A stretch of 64,000 nucleotides of DNA. Origin: Sulfitobacter brevis. GTDB lineage: Bacteria; Pseudomonadota; Alphaproteobacteria; Rhodobacterales; Rhodobacteraceae. The position numbers were made by a program, and so were the translations under genes. The stretch covers positions 179,512-243,511 of the forward strand of contig NZ_FOMW01000007.1 in NCBI RefSeq assembly GCF_900112755.1, given 5' to 3'. Below are positions 28,098-36,384 of the stretch, one piece after another. Under the pieces are notes generated by a model. That model did no database searches. It saw only the letters and a list, made by a program, of their open reading frames with translations, and had not been told where the DNA came from. Within the stretch, counting starts at the first letter, position 1; each line of letters starts with the position of its first letter.

Positions 28098-29903
28098 TCA
28101 AAGCTTTGCCTTCTTGGCCACATAGGAACCGGGTGCATCGCTCAATACTTCGCGCCCGCCATCGCCGGGGAATCGGGCCTCGATCTGCTTGCCGGAGCGT
28201 TTTTTCAGCCACTTTTCCCACCGTGGCCACCATGATCCGTCAGTAAAGCTTGCCCCTGACAGCCAGTCGGTGTGGTCGAGATCAAGGTCGGCATTCACGT
28301 AGTGGCCATATTTGCCCTTGCTTGGCGGGTTCACAATGCCTGCGATGTGACCTGACTGGGTCATGATGAAGGTTTTGCTCTGCGAGCCCATCTTTTGCAC
28401 ACCGCGGTAACAATCCTTCCACGGTGCGATGTGATCGGTCTCACAGGCAATGGCGCAGATTGGTACGTCAATGTCGCCAAGCTCCAGATGATGGTCCATC
28501 AGATCAAAGCCGCCATCGGCCAGTTCATTTTTTTGGCACAGCCCGCGCAAATATTGCATCGCCATTTTGGCAGGCAGGTTCGCCCCGTCGCCGTTCCAGT
28601 ACAGCAGATCGAACGCAGGCGGGGTCTCTCCCATCATGTAGCTTTTCACCGCAGGCCCATAGACCAGATCGTTGGACCGCAAAAACGAGAACGTACGTGC
28701 CATAATTACCGAAGGTAAAACGCCCTTGTCGGCGGTCTCGGCTTCGATCCCGTCGATAAAGTCATCGGTCAGGAACGGCTGGAACTCTCCCTGATCGGAG
28801 AAATCTGTAAGCGCGGTAAAGAAGGTCGCCGATTTAATAGAGGTATCGCCGCGCTGTTTGAGCAGCGATAGCGTCAGCGACAGCGTGGTGCCGGCAATAC
28901 AATAGCCGACCGCATTAACCTGCTTTTCGCCGGTGATCGCTTTGACCTCATTGATCGCGGCCAGATAGCCTTCTTCGATATAATCTTCCATGCCGGTATC
29001 GCGGTAGCTGGGATCAGGGTTCACCCAAGACACCATGAACAGCGTATAGCCTTGATCTACGACGTATTTCACAAAGCTGTTCTGGGCTTTCAGGTCGAGA
29101 ATATAAAACTTGTTGATCCACGGCGGAAACACCAACAGCGGCGTCGCATGCACCTTGTCAGTGCTGGGCGTGTATTGGATCAGCTCGAACATCCGGTTGC
29201 GAAATACCACCTTGCCCGGGCTGGTGGCGATATTGCGGCCAAGCTCAAAGGCGCTTTCATCGGCCAGCTTGACGATCAACTCGCCGTTGTTGGCCTCAAG
29301 GTCGGAAATCAGATTCTCCAGCCCCTTGATCAGGCTTTCGCCCTCGGTCGCTACCGCCCGCTCCAATGCATCGGGATTGGTAGCGAGGAAATTGGTCGGG
29401 CTCATCATCTCGATGATCTGGTGGCTGAAGTATTTGAGCCGGTTCTTTTCCGCATCGTCCATGTCAGTCACGCCATCAACGGCCTGCCGCAGCGCCTCGG
29501 CGTTAATCATGTACTGTTGTTTAACAAAATTAAAATAGGGATGACTCTGCCACAACGGATTGGAAAAGCGCCGGTCGGTGCCGGTTTTATCCTCGGGGGC
29601 TTTTAGCTCCCCATGTGAAAGCGCCTGCTGGGCCTCCATAAAATGGGTGACCGTCTTGGACCAATAGCCCATCTGGTGTTCCATTAGCTTGGCGGGGTTC
29701 TGCATCGCTTCGGCCCAATAGGACTGGGCCGCCTTGGAGAACAGCTCCTGATTCGGGCCGTCCAATGTCTTTTGATGTGTCTGGCGATTGGTCATCACCT
29801 GCGTCAACCGGTCGGTCAGCGCTTCGACTTTCTTGAGATTCTGCGCCATCCGCGAGAGTGACGCATCGGCAGGTGGAGCGTTTTCCGTTGTTTCAGTTGT
29901 CAT
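28098..29903 (-). CDS. phaC: Class I polyhydroxyalkanoate synthase
   Basis: A 601-residue class I PHA synthase that polymerises hydroxyacyl-CoA into storage polyester on granules. The lipase-like box is GYCIAG with the catalytic Cys near residue 332; an Ala replaces the usual second Gly, as I recall from other Rhodobacteraceae. FPPWINKFYILDL and the C-terminal GHIAGIVNPP with the catalytic His are also present. AAAGG precedes the ATG. It diverges from phaZ with 108 bp between starts. Confidence 0.96.
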   Translation of the reverse strand: MTTETTENAPPADASLSRMAQNLKKVEALTDRLTQVMTNRQTHQKTLDGPNQELFSKAAQSYWAEAMQNPAKLMEHQMGYWSKTVTHFMEAQQALSHGELKAPEDKTGTDRRFSNPLWQSHPYFNFVKQQYMINAEALRQAVDGVTDMDDAEKNRLKYFSHQIIEMMSPTNFLATNPDALERAVATEGESLIKGLENLISDLEANNGELIVKLADESAFELGRNIATSPGKVVFRNRMFELIQYTPSTDKVHATPLLVFPPWINKFYILDLKAQNSFVKYVVDQGYTLFMVSWVNPDPSYRDTGMEDYIEEGYLAAINEVKAITGEKQVNAVGYCIAGTTLSLTLSLLKQRGDTSIKSATFFTALTDFSDQGEFQPFLTDDFIDGIEAETADKGVLPSVIMARTFSFLRSNDLVYGPAVKSYMMGETPPAFDLLYWNGDGANLPAKMAMQYLRGLCQKNELADGGFDLMDHHLELGDIDVPICAIACETDHIAPWKDCYRGVQKMGSQSKTFIMTQSGHIAGIVNPPSKGKYGHYVNADLDLDHTDWLSGASFTDGSWWPRWEKWLKKRSGKQIEARFPGDGGREVLSDAPGSYVAKKAKL

Positions 29904-29923
29904 CTTAACCTTTAGCTCCTATC

Positions 29924-29939
29924 TTTGCACTTGCAGCAT
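29924..29939. promoter_or_regulatory. TGC-rich element in the phaC-phaZ divergent region
   Basis: The sequence TTTGCACTTGCAGCAT lies between the divergent phaC and phaZ starts and resembles the other TGC elements of this locus. It could place both genes under PhaR. It is one copy only and less symmetrical. Confidence 0.4.
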
Positions 29940-30011
29940 AACGTCACCCGACTTCAGGGGGGAGGAGTGGCGAGGTGCCCAGCAGAGGGCCTAGAACAAG
30001 GAAACCCTATC

Positions 30012-31304
30012 ATGCGCTTTATGGCAAACTACGATTTGATGGAAACCATCCGGAATACTAACCAGTGGCTCGGCGCTTCAGCGCTTGCCATGGCATCCTA
30101 CCCCGCTTTTTCTATGTTTCCAAACCCTGCGTTGGAATGGATGGGCGCTTGGGGCGAAGTGACGGAACGTACATTTGGCCGCATGGTGGTCAAACCCGAT
30201 TGGAACATCCCCGCCGTGGTCGGCCCCGATGGTCAGGACCATGTGGTGAACATCACTTGCGCGCTGAAACGCCCCTTTGGCGACCTCATCCATTTCGAGC
30301 CTCAGGGCATGGAACAGCCCAAGCGCAAAGTGCTGCTGTTTGCTCCGATGTCCGGTCACTATGCCACGCTGCTGCGTTCGACCGTGATCAGCCTTCTGCC
30401 CGATTGTGACGTCTATATAACCGATTGGCACAACGCGCGGGATATCCCTGTCAGCGCCGGTAAATTCGATGTGGAGGACTATACCCTCTATCTGGTCGAG
30501 TTCATGCGCCACCTCGGTCCCGACACCCATGTCATCGCCGTGTGCCAGCCTGCACCCCTGGCACTGGCCGCAACCGCCTATCTCGCCGAAGAGCAGCCTG
30601 ACGCGCAGCCGCGCTCACTGACGCTGATCGGCGGCCCGATCGATCCGGACGCAACGCCGACGGATGTGACCGATTTCGGCCACCGCGTGACGATGGGCCA
30701 GCTAGAGCAATCGATGATCCAGCAGGTCGGCTTCAAGTTTGCCGGCGTGGGCCGCAAGGTCTATCCTGGTTTGTTGCAGCTTGCCTCGTTCATCTCGATG
30801 AACAGCGACACCCACCGGGATGCATTTGTCGAACAGATCCAGCGGGTCGCCAGTAAATCTTCGCATGAGCATGACAAGCACAACAAATTTTACGACGAGT
30901 ATCTGGCCGTCATGGACATGCCGGCGGAGTTCTACCTCTCCACTGTCGAGCGCATTTTCAAAGAGCGCGAGATTGCCCGAAATGTCTTCGAAGTGAAGGG
31001 CCGTCCAGTCGATATTGGCAAGATCACAACAGTCTCCGTCATGACCGTCGAGGGTTCAAAAGACGATATCTCCGCCCCCGGCCAGTGTATTGCCGCGCTT
31101 GATCTGCTTACCGGTCTGCCAGACGCAAAAAAAGCCAGCCACCTCGAAGACGGTGCCGGACACTACGGTATTTTTGCAGGGGGCAGCTGGCGTAATAACA
31201 TCCGCCCCTTGGTACTCGATTTCATCGACGCGAGCCAGGACGATGCCACTGCGACACCGCGCAGAGGTGCAAAGAAAGCCGCCAACAAGAACGCAGCGGC
31301 CTAA
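30012..31304 (+). CDS. phaZ: Intracellular polyhydroxyalkanoate depolymerase
   Basis: A 430-residue intracellular PHB depolymerase that mobilises the granule polymer. The nucleophile elbow is VCQPAP with the probable catalytic Cys at residue 178, as in PhaZ1 of Cupriavidus. The C-terminal GAGHYGIFAGG carries the catalytic His and is followed by a Lys/Ala-rich tail. ATG 30012 gives the family N-terminus; the extension to 29925 is not supported. It diverges from phaC. Confidence 0.93.
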   Translation: MRFMANYDLMETIRNTNQWLGASALAMASYPAFSMFPNPALEWMGAWGEVTERTFGRMVVKPDWNIPAVVGPDGQDHVVNITCALKRPFGDLIHFEPQGMEQPKRKVLLFAPMSGHYATLLRSTVISLLPDCDVYITDWHNARDIPVSAGKFDVEDYTLYLVEFMRHLGPDTHVIAVCQPAPLALAATAYLAEEQPDAQPRSLTLIGGPIDPDATPTDVTDFGHRVTMGQLEQSMIQQVGFKFAGVGRKVYPGLLQLASFISMNSDTHRDAFVEQIQRVASKSSHEHDKHNKFYDEYLAVMDMPAEFYLSTVERIFKEREIARNVFEVKGRPVDIGKITTVSVMTVEGSKDDISAPGQCIAALDLLTGLPDAKKASHLEDGAGHYGIFAGGSWRNNIRPLVLDFIDASQDDATATPRRGAKKAANKNAAA

Positions 31305-31314
31305 AACCACGCGC

Positions 31315-31348
31315 CGCCCTTCTCTCGGGAATTTCAGGGGGAAGGGCG
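31315..31348. terminator. Hairpin between phaZ and the convergent hydrolase gene
   Basis: An 8-bp stem CGCCCTTC/GAAGGGCG (31315-31322 with 31341-31348) with a long loop lies between convergent genes. No clear T-run follows on either strand, so it is a weak shared terminator at best. Confidence 0.5.
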
Positions 31349-31384
31349 GGCGATCTCTGCGGCCGATATCGGCGCGCAATTATC

Positions 31385-32095
31385 CTAGTGCAGCACAAAC
31401 GGCTGCTTCATCCAATTGCGCAATGCGGCTGTGACGTCTTCGGGCTGCTCCAGCGTTGGCAGATGGCCCGCCTCCTCCATCACTTCCAGATGCGCGCTGG
31501 GAATGAGCTCAGCCATAAAGCTGTGCCGTTTGACCGAAAACAGCGGATCATGCGCCCCGCAGAGCACCAGTGTCGGCACTTTGCATTTGCGCAAGGTCGC
31601 CTGCTGGTCTTTGCGACGCTGCAACGCACGGCACTGGCGGATATAGACTTCGGGCCCGAGAGCCTGTGCCATGTCGAGCACCAATTCCATCACGCCGCTT
31701 CGATGCCCGCCGGGCGCCAAATGAGCCACGTTGACCTCATCGCGCATCACTTCCATCAGCCGCCCCGACCGCGCGCGCACGATCTGCGGTTCGCGGTTGG
31801 CAGCACTGGCGGGGGTTTCGGCCAGCGGCGTGGTCGAGATCAGGGCAAGTCGGCTGACCCGATCCGGCGCTCGGCGCAAAATCTCCATCGCAACGATGCC
31901 GCCCAAACCAAAGCCTGCCAGCGCAAATCGTTTCGGCAGCAGGTCGAGCAGGCTTGAGGCGATTTCCTCGATCCGTTCGCCTTGTGTGACGGGCGCGACC
32001 ATGATCGCCATATCGGCAGACAGCTCCGCAATCTGCGGGCCGAACAGCCGCGCGTCGCACATCAAGCCGGGCAAGAGCACCAAAGGTTCAGCCAT
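31385..32095 (-). CDS. Alpha/beta hydrolase-fold protein lacking the nucleophilic serine
   Basis: A 236-residue alpha/beta hydrolase-fold protein. The nucleophile elbow reads AGFGLGG, so the expected Ser is Gly63 (codon GGT at 31907-31909, one base from AGT). The other triad members look present: Asp in CGAHDPLF and His in EEAGHLP. It is either a non-catalytic member, uses another residue, or carries a recent inactivating change. It is the last gene of a leftward run of hydrolases. Confidence 0.82.
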   Translation of the reverse strand: MAEPLVLLPGLMCDARLFGPQIAELSADMAIMVAPVTQGERIEEIASSLLDLLPKRFALAGFGLGGIVAMEILRRAPDRVSRLALISTTPLAETPASAANREPQIVRARSGRLMEVMRDEVNVAHLAPGGHRSGVMELVLDMAQALGPEVYIRQCRALQRRKDQQATLRKCKVPTLVLCGAHDPLFSVKRHSFMAELIPSAHLEVMEEAGHLPTLEQPEDVTAALRNWMKQPFVLH

Positions 32096-32157
32096 CGGGG
32101 GTCGCCACCGTCATATTCATCGTTTTCGGCCCCCTGCCGCATGTCGTCGCATCCGCT

Positions 32158-32820
32158 CTATATCATGCCCTTCTCGTGCCGCAACACGGGGCTGCGCAAG
32201 CCGCGAAACGGGGGGAAATCCGCGTATCTCGCTTTGCGGACCTCGGCGGTTTCCTCCGGTGTACCGCCCGCCCGCAACAAGGTGCCCCGTGGCGCGATGT
32301 AGCTGGAGATTGTGCGCAATGGTGTGGGCCGCCATGCCAGATTAAGCGCTGCCAGTTTCGGAAAAAACCACATTTCGGAATAGGGCAGATGATCGTGGAT
32401 CCACCACGCCAGATCGCGCCAGTCACGTCCCTGTGCATAGTGGTCCGCGAACCACGGCACCACGATACTGGCCCCCGCAATCGCTTCCGCGCCCTGCCCG
32501 CGATCCCAGATATGACATTCCAGCGGATAATCATTGCGCGCGCAGTTAAGGTTATGGGCATTGCCATAGCTGTTGAGCACCGCCGAGCGATAGCCCGAGC
32601 GCACCGCCAGCCGCCCGAAGGTCTCCTCCAGCGGGTCGAGTAGCTGGCGGCACAGGGCTTTTCCGTGGGCAATTACCAAATCGGGGTCATCGGGAATGTT
32701 CTGCACCCCGTGGAACGCGGTAATCTCTGAGTGGAGAAAATCACGCAGATAGAAATGCGGCGACAGCCGGACCCGCCCCAGCTCCTCCAACCCCCGCATG
32801 CTGCCCGGTTTGCGTCTCAC
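32158..32820 (-). CDS. Conserved protein resembling the peptidase M15 fold
   Basis: About 220 residues. The N-terminal part (LSPHFYLRDFLHSE, then RSGYRS and NSYGNAHN) resembles the Hedgehog/DD-peptidase (M15A-like) fold. The full zinc-binding pattern H-x6-D plus a late H is not obvious, so activity is uncertain. I chose GTG 32820, which overlaps the upstream stop (GTGA) and has AAAGG before it; ATG 32799 is the alternative. No signal peptide is visible. It is embedded in the hydrolase run. Confidence 0.65.
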   Translation of the reverse strand: MRRKPGSMRGLEELGRVRLSPHFYLRDFLHSEITAFHGVQNIPDDPDLVIAHGKALCRQLLDPLEETFGRLAVRSGYRSAVLNSYGNAHNLNCARNDYPLECHIWDRGQGAEAIAGASIVVPWFADHYAQGRDWRDLAWWIHDHLPYSEMWFFPKLAALNLAWRPTPLRTISSYIAPRGTLLRAGGTPEETAEVRKARYADFPPFRGLRSPVLRHEKGMI

Positions 32821-33797
32821 AGCCTTTCGGCCCATTCAACGATCATCGCCACGGTTGGCGCTGTCAGGTTTGGCGACAGGATATCGCCCGCAATAACATG
32901 GGCGCTGGGATCGTCCTGCGGTCCGGTGATCACAGCGTTGATCTGCGCAGGCCCGCCCCAAGCCGCAGCTACCTCGCGCGTGATGTCAGGGCGCACCACG
33001 GCGTCGGCATCCGAGAAGATGAACAGCGCGGGCACCGTGGCTTTAGCAAAATTCAAACCCACGACCTTCTTGACCAGCGCCGCCATCGGTAGCGCGGCAA
33101 CGCTGGGATATGTCGTCGTCCAGTATTTGCCCTGCGCAGCATTGGCGGGGCTGAAGCTGCGGGTTTCTCCCGCCAGCAAAGGCAGCCAATACCGCGCCGC
33201 AGGCCATGTCAGCAAAGGCGCCAGCGGGTTGTTGACGCCAAAATTGGGCGAGACCATCACGATACCCGCGACGTCCTCCATCAACGCCTCATCCAGCGCT
33301 GCCGCCGCCGCCAGCGTACCACCTGTCGATGTGGACAGGATCAAGACCTTCGATCCAACCTTGCGCGCCACCGCCAGCGCCTCGGCGACATCATGCATCC
33401 ATGCCGCGACGGTCGCCTCGGCCATCACCGCACCGGCCCGCCCGTGGCCCTTGAGCCGGGTCAGCACCAGATTGGCCCCCAGCGCTTGCGCGACCGCATC
33501 CGGTACCGGACGGATTTCTTGGGCCGTGGCAGAAAACCCGTGCAGATAGACCACCGACCACGGCGCCGCCGACTTGTCCGCCTTGACCCAAACCACCTGC
33601 TTCTCGACGCCTGCGGTGATGTCATCAAAACGCGCCTCTTGCGTCGCGAGATAGGTGTCTACGCCTCCCTCCAAGACCGTCTCATCAAATCGCGTTGACA
33701 GATCGGCATCTTCATAGGGACCAAAAACCCACAACGCCGCGACCAGCACGGCAAAGATCAGCATCATAAAACCGAGGAGCTTGAGAGAGTGCCTCAT
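32817..33797 (-). CDS. Alpha/beta hydrolase with N-terminal membrane anchor
   Basis: A 326-residue alpha/beta hydrolase. An N-terminal hydrophobic segment (about residues 8-27) after a basic start suggests a membrane anchor or uncleaved signal. The nucleophile elbow is LSTSTGG, with Ser as the probable nucleophile, and YLHGFSA is the oxyanion-hole region. The substrate is unknown; the active site would face the periplasm if the segment is an anchor. Start and stop overlap the neighbouring genes by 4 bp. Confidence 0.82.
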   Translation of the reverse strand: MRHSLKLLGFMMLIFAVLVAALWVFGPYEDADLSTRFDETVLEGGVDTYLATQEARFDDITAGVEKQVVWVKADKSAAPWSVVYLHGFSATAQEIRPVPDAVAQALGANLVLTRLKGHGRAGAVMAEATVAAWMHDVAEALAVARKVGSKVLILSTSTGGTLAAAAALDEALMEDVAGIVMVSPNFGVNNPLAPLLTWPAARYWLPLLAGETRSFSPANAAQGKYWTTTYPSVAALPMAALVKKVVGLNFAKATVPALFIFSDADAVVRPDITREVAAAWGGPAQINAVITGPQDDPSAHVIAGDILSPNLTAPTVAMIVEWAERL

Positions 33798-34546
33798 CGG
33801 CTTGCGTTTAAGACGTCGTTTACCGCTGCCAGGATCAGATCAAGGCAGACCCCGTCGGAAAAACGATGGTCGGCGTCTTTGACCAAATTCAGGCGCATAT
33901 CGGGTCCGCTGGCATGTTCGAGCAACCGGACAGCCGTGCTCACGCTCACAGCAGTATCGGCAGTGCCTTGCAGAAAGCGCACCGGAAACGGCAGATCAAG
34001 CGGGGTGCGCAGCACCAGATTGTTGCGGCCGTCCTCGATCATCCGCTGGGTAATGATGTAGGGCTCCATATAGTCCGACGGCAGCTCAACTTGTCCGGTC
34101 TGCGCCAGCGTGGCCTTTTGCGCTTCGGTGAAACTGGCCCAGTAGCCGTCTTCGGTGAAATCGGGGGCCGCGGCGATGGTGACAAGGCCCGCAATGCGTT
34201 GGGGTTGGGCGCGGGCCAACAGCAAGGCCTGCCATCCGCCCATGGAAGAGCCAACGGGCATGATCGGCCCTTGGGTCAGCTCTGCGACTGCGGCGGCGGT
34301 GTCTTCGGCCCAATCACCAATGCAGCCCTCGGTAAAGCTGCCCGAGGACTCGCCGTGCCCCGAGTAATCAAAGCGCAAAAACGCCCGCCCCTCAGCCCGC
34401 GCCCATTCCTCCAGAAACACCGCCTTGGTGCCCATCATATCGGACTTGAGCCCGCCCAGAAACACGATGCAGGGGCCAGCCCCCTCACTCAGGTGATAGG
34501 CGAGCCGCCGCCCCTTGGGTGTTTCCAGAAACTTGCTTTGGCTCAT
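33794..34546 (-). CDS. Alpha/beta hydrolase, ABHD10-like
   Basis: A 250-residue soluble hydrolase with the nucleophile elbow GSSMGG (Ser101), RFDYSGHGESSG early and a late Asp/His region (DADHRFSD). The pattern resembles the ABHD10 group of acyl-thioesterases and esterases, but the substrate cannot be set. It overlaps the downstream membrane-anchored hydrolase by ATGA, so the two are co-translated. Confidence 0.82.
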   Translation of the reverse strand: MSQSKFLETPKGRRLAYHLSEGAGPCIVFLGGLKSDMMGTKAVFLEEWARAEGRAFLRFDYSGHGESSGSFTEGCIGDWAEDTAAAVAELTQGPIMPVGSSMGGWQALLLARAQPQRIAGLVTIAAAPDFTEDGYWASFTEAQKATLAQTGQVELPSDYMEPYIITQRMIEDGRNNLVLRTPLDLPFPVRFLQGTADTAVSVSTAVRLLEHASGPDMRLNLVKDADHRFSDGVCLDLILAAVNDVLNASR

Positions 34547-34652
34547 CAGAGGCCCCCTGTTTTATCCGATCATCGGAATTTCACGCCGTAAGGGCAACGC
34601 CGGAATGACATGACGGAACCTGCGTCCCGCCCTGCGACAAGAAGCGCGCAGC

Positions 34653-34886
34653 TTAGCCGCTGACGTAAGGTGACTTAACGGGGCGGTAAAAAATCTTTTG
34701 ATTGTGCAACCGCCCCAGCAGATCATCAATCTGGCGCAGCGGGTCGGAGGCGGCTTTGGCAGGCAACATTGCCGATGTGCCCTCCATCCGCTCCAGCGAC
34801 AACTCGCGCTTGGTCACGTGCAGAGCAGCCTCGATCAGGTCGATATCGCTGATCGTCAGATCAAAACTCTTGTTATGCTTTGGCAT
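34653..34886 (-). CDS. Small conserved hypothetical protein
   Basis: A 77-residue soluble, charged protein with a good AGGAGAAG Shine-Dalgarno. The central part is helical. I recognise similar small proteins as hypothetical in Roseobacter-group genomes. It lies between the MFS gene (55 bp upstream) and the ABHD10-like gene and may be part of the same leftward transcript. Confidence 0.65.
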   Translation of the reverse strand: MPKHNKSFDLTISDIDLIEAALHVTKRELSLERMEGTSAMLPAKAASDPLRQIDDLLGRLHNQKIFYRPVKSPYVSG

Positions 34887-34941
34887 GGGTCTTCTCCTGA
34901 AAAGGATGTGTCATGATAGATGCGCGGTCTTTTGGATCATA

Positions 34942-36222
34942 TCAACCGGCATGCTCTACTTCGGGCAAATAATACGCGACGCCACTGGCCGCCAGTGCCA
35001 TGAGCATAAAGACCACCAAAGTCGCTTGTGGCGAGATTAACGCAGCCCCGCCGCCAATCGCGCCGGCCACCAGCAGCAGCACCCCGATGACGGTATTGGC
35101 CACTGCCGCATAGGCGGCGCGTTGGTCCGGTGGGGCCATATCAACCAGATATGTAGAGCGCCCCTGCCGCACCCCGTGATAGGCCACCACCAACACAAAG
35201 AGCACCAGCGGCATTGCCCAAAGCGTCGTCGCCAACCCCAACGCCCACAGCGCCAATGCCCCCGCCAGCGCCGCCGCGCCAACCAGCCCCGTCAGGATCA
35301 GAACACGTCGGCTGGAGCGGTCCGACAGCCGCCCCCAGACATAAGAGCTGACCAGCGATGAGAGCGACGAGGCCAGCACCAAGGCACCAAGCCGCCCCAA
35401 GGTGCCCTCGCCCCCCTGTCCGGCCAGCACTACCAGATAGGGCGGCGCCAGCGCGGTGGAGACCAAAAGCCCGCGGGTCACAATAAACCTCTGCAAAGGT
35501 CCGTTGCCTTTCAGGATCGCAAAGCTGGCAGGGCTGCGGCTCTCCGCGCGGCTCGGCTCCTCTTCCAATGTGGAGAAGAGCAGCGCCGCGCCACCCCAAA
35601 GGCAGGCGGCCAGAAGCAACGCGATCACAACCACGCCACGGCTTTGCATCATGCCTGACATCAGGATTACCGCAAAGATCAGCACGCCGACCGACCCGAC
35701 CGAACCCGCCAAGCCGGTAACGGAGCCGCGTCGCGCCTTACCGACGGTCTTGCCCAAGATATCCTTGTAGGACACCGAACAGGCAGCCCGGCACAGGGCC
35801 AACAACGCCAGCGCAGCGCAGATGGCAACGCCCGCGGCAACCCCCTCCAGCGTCAGCGCGGAGACCGCGATCAGTGCCGCCGCCACGCCCTGCCCGGCGC
35901 TGCCCCAAACCCACGCCCATTTGCGATGCCGCATTGCCTGCACCGCGCCCGCCAGCGGCATCTGCGGCAGCAGTGCGCCCGCCTCGCGGATCGGCACCAA
36001 AGCTCCCGCAAACACCGCAGGCGCGCCAAGCGCTGTCAACAGCCACGCCAGCACCAGCTTGGGGTCGATCAGCCCATCGGCGACCTTAGTCATGCTCAGC
36101 GACACAATATGGCGCATACCATTTCGGGCCTCGGCCGTCGCGGCACCGGCGCTCAGATCATCTGGCGTATCCGTCCGGCCCGAAATCTTATCAAAAAGTG
36201 CTGCGGCGCGGGCGTCATTCAT
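34942..36222 (-). CDS. Major facilitator superfamily transporter
   Basis: A 426-residue protein with about twelve hydrophobic segments and an MFS-type mid-loop, and a cytoplasmic N-terminus of about 40 residues. The family exports or imports small molecules; the substrate is unknown. A perfect 14-bp palindrome lies 20 bp before the start and could be an operator. It heads the leftward run of hydrolase genes. It diverges from thrS with 162 bp between the two starts. Confidence 0.85.
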   Translation of the reverse strand: MNDARAAALFDKISGRTDTPDDLSAGAATAEARNGMRHIVSLSMTKVADGLIDPKLVLAWLLTALGAPAVFAGALVPIREAGALLPQMPLAGAVQAMRHRKWAWVWGSAGQGVAAALIAVSALTLEGVAAGVAICAALALLALCRAACSVSYKDILGKTVGKARRGSVTGLAGSVGSVGVLIFAVILMSGMMQSRGVVVIALLLAACLWGGAALLFSTLEEEPSRAESRSPASFAILKGNGPLQRFIVTRGLLVSTALAPPYLVVLAGQGGEGTLGRLGALVLASSLSSLVSSYVWGRLSDRSSRRVLILTGLVGAAALAGALALWALGLATTLWAMPLVLFVLVVAYHGVRQGRSTYLVDMAPPDQRAAYAAVANTVIGVLLLVAGAIGGGAALISPQATLVVFMLMALAASGVAYYLPEVEHAG

Positions 36223-36242
36223 CTGTGGTTAATCCTTCAAAG

Positions 36243-36256
36243 CTAGCTATAGCTAG
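36243..36256. promoter_or_regulatory. 14-bp perfect palindrome upstream of the MFS gene
   Basis: CTAGCTATAGCTAG is self-complementary and sits in the MFS/thrS divergent region, close to the MFS start. It could bind a dimeric repressor of the exporter. No regulator gene is adjacent. Confidence 0.5.
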
Positions 36257-36384
36257 AACGGCACCGGCATTGCGCAACTGCCCGAGGCCCGCAGCCGATT
36301 GACAACTGTGCCAAGCGCGGCCACATATCGCGCCATAACCCGCAACCGGGCGTTCAGTGGGCGCCAAACCGACGAGGAGCCGAT

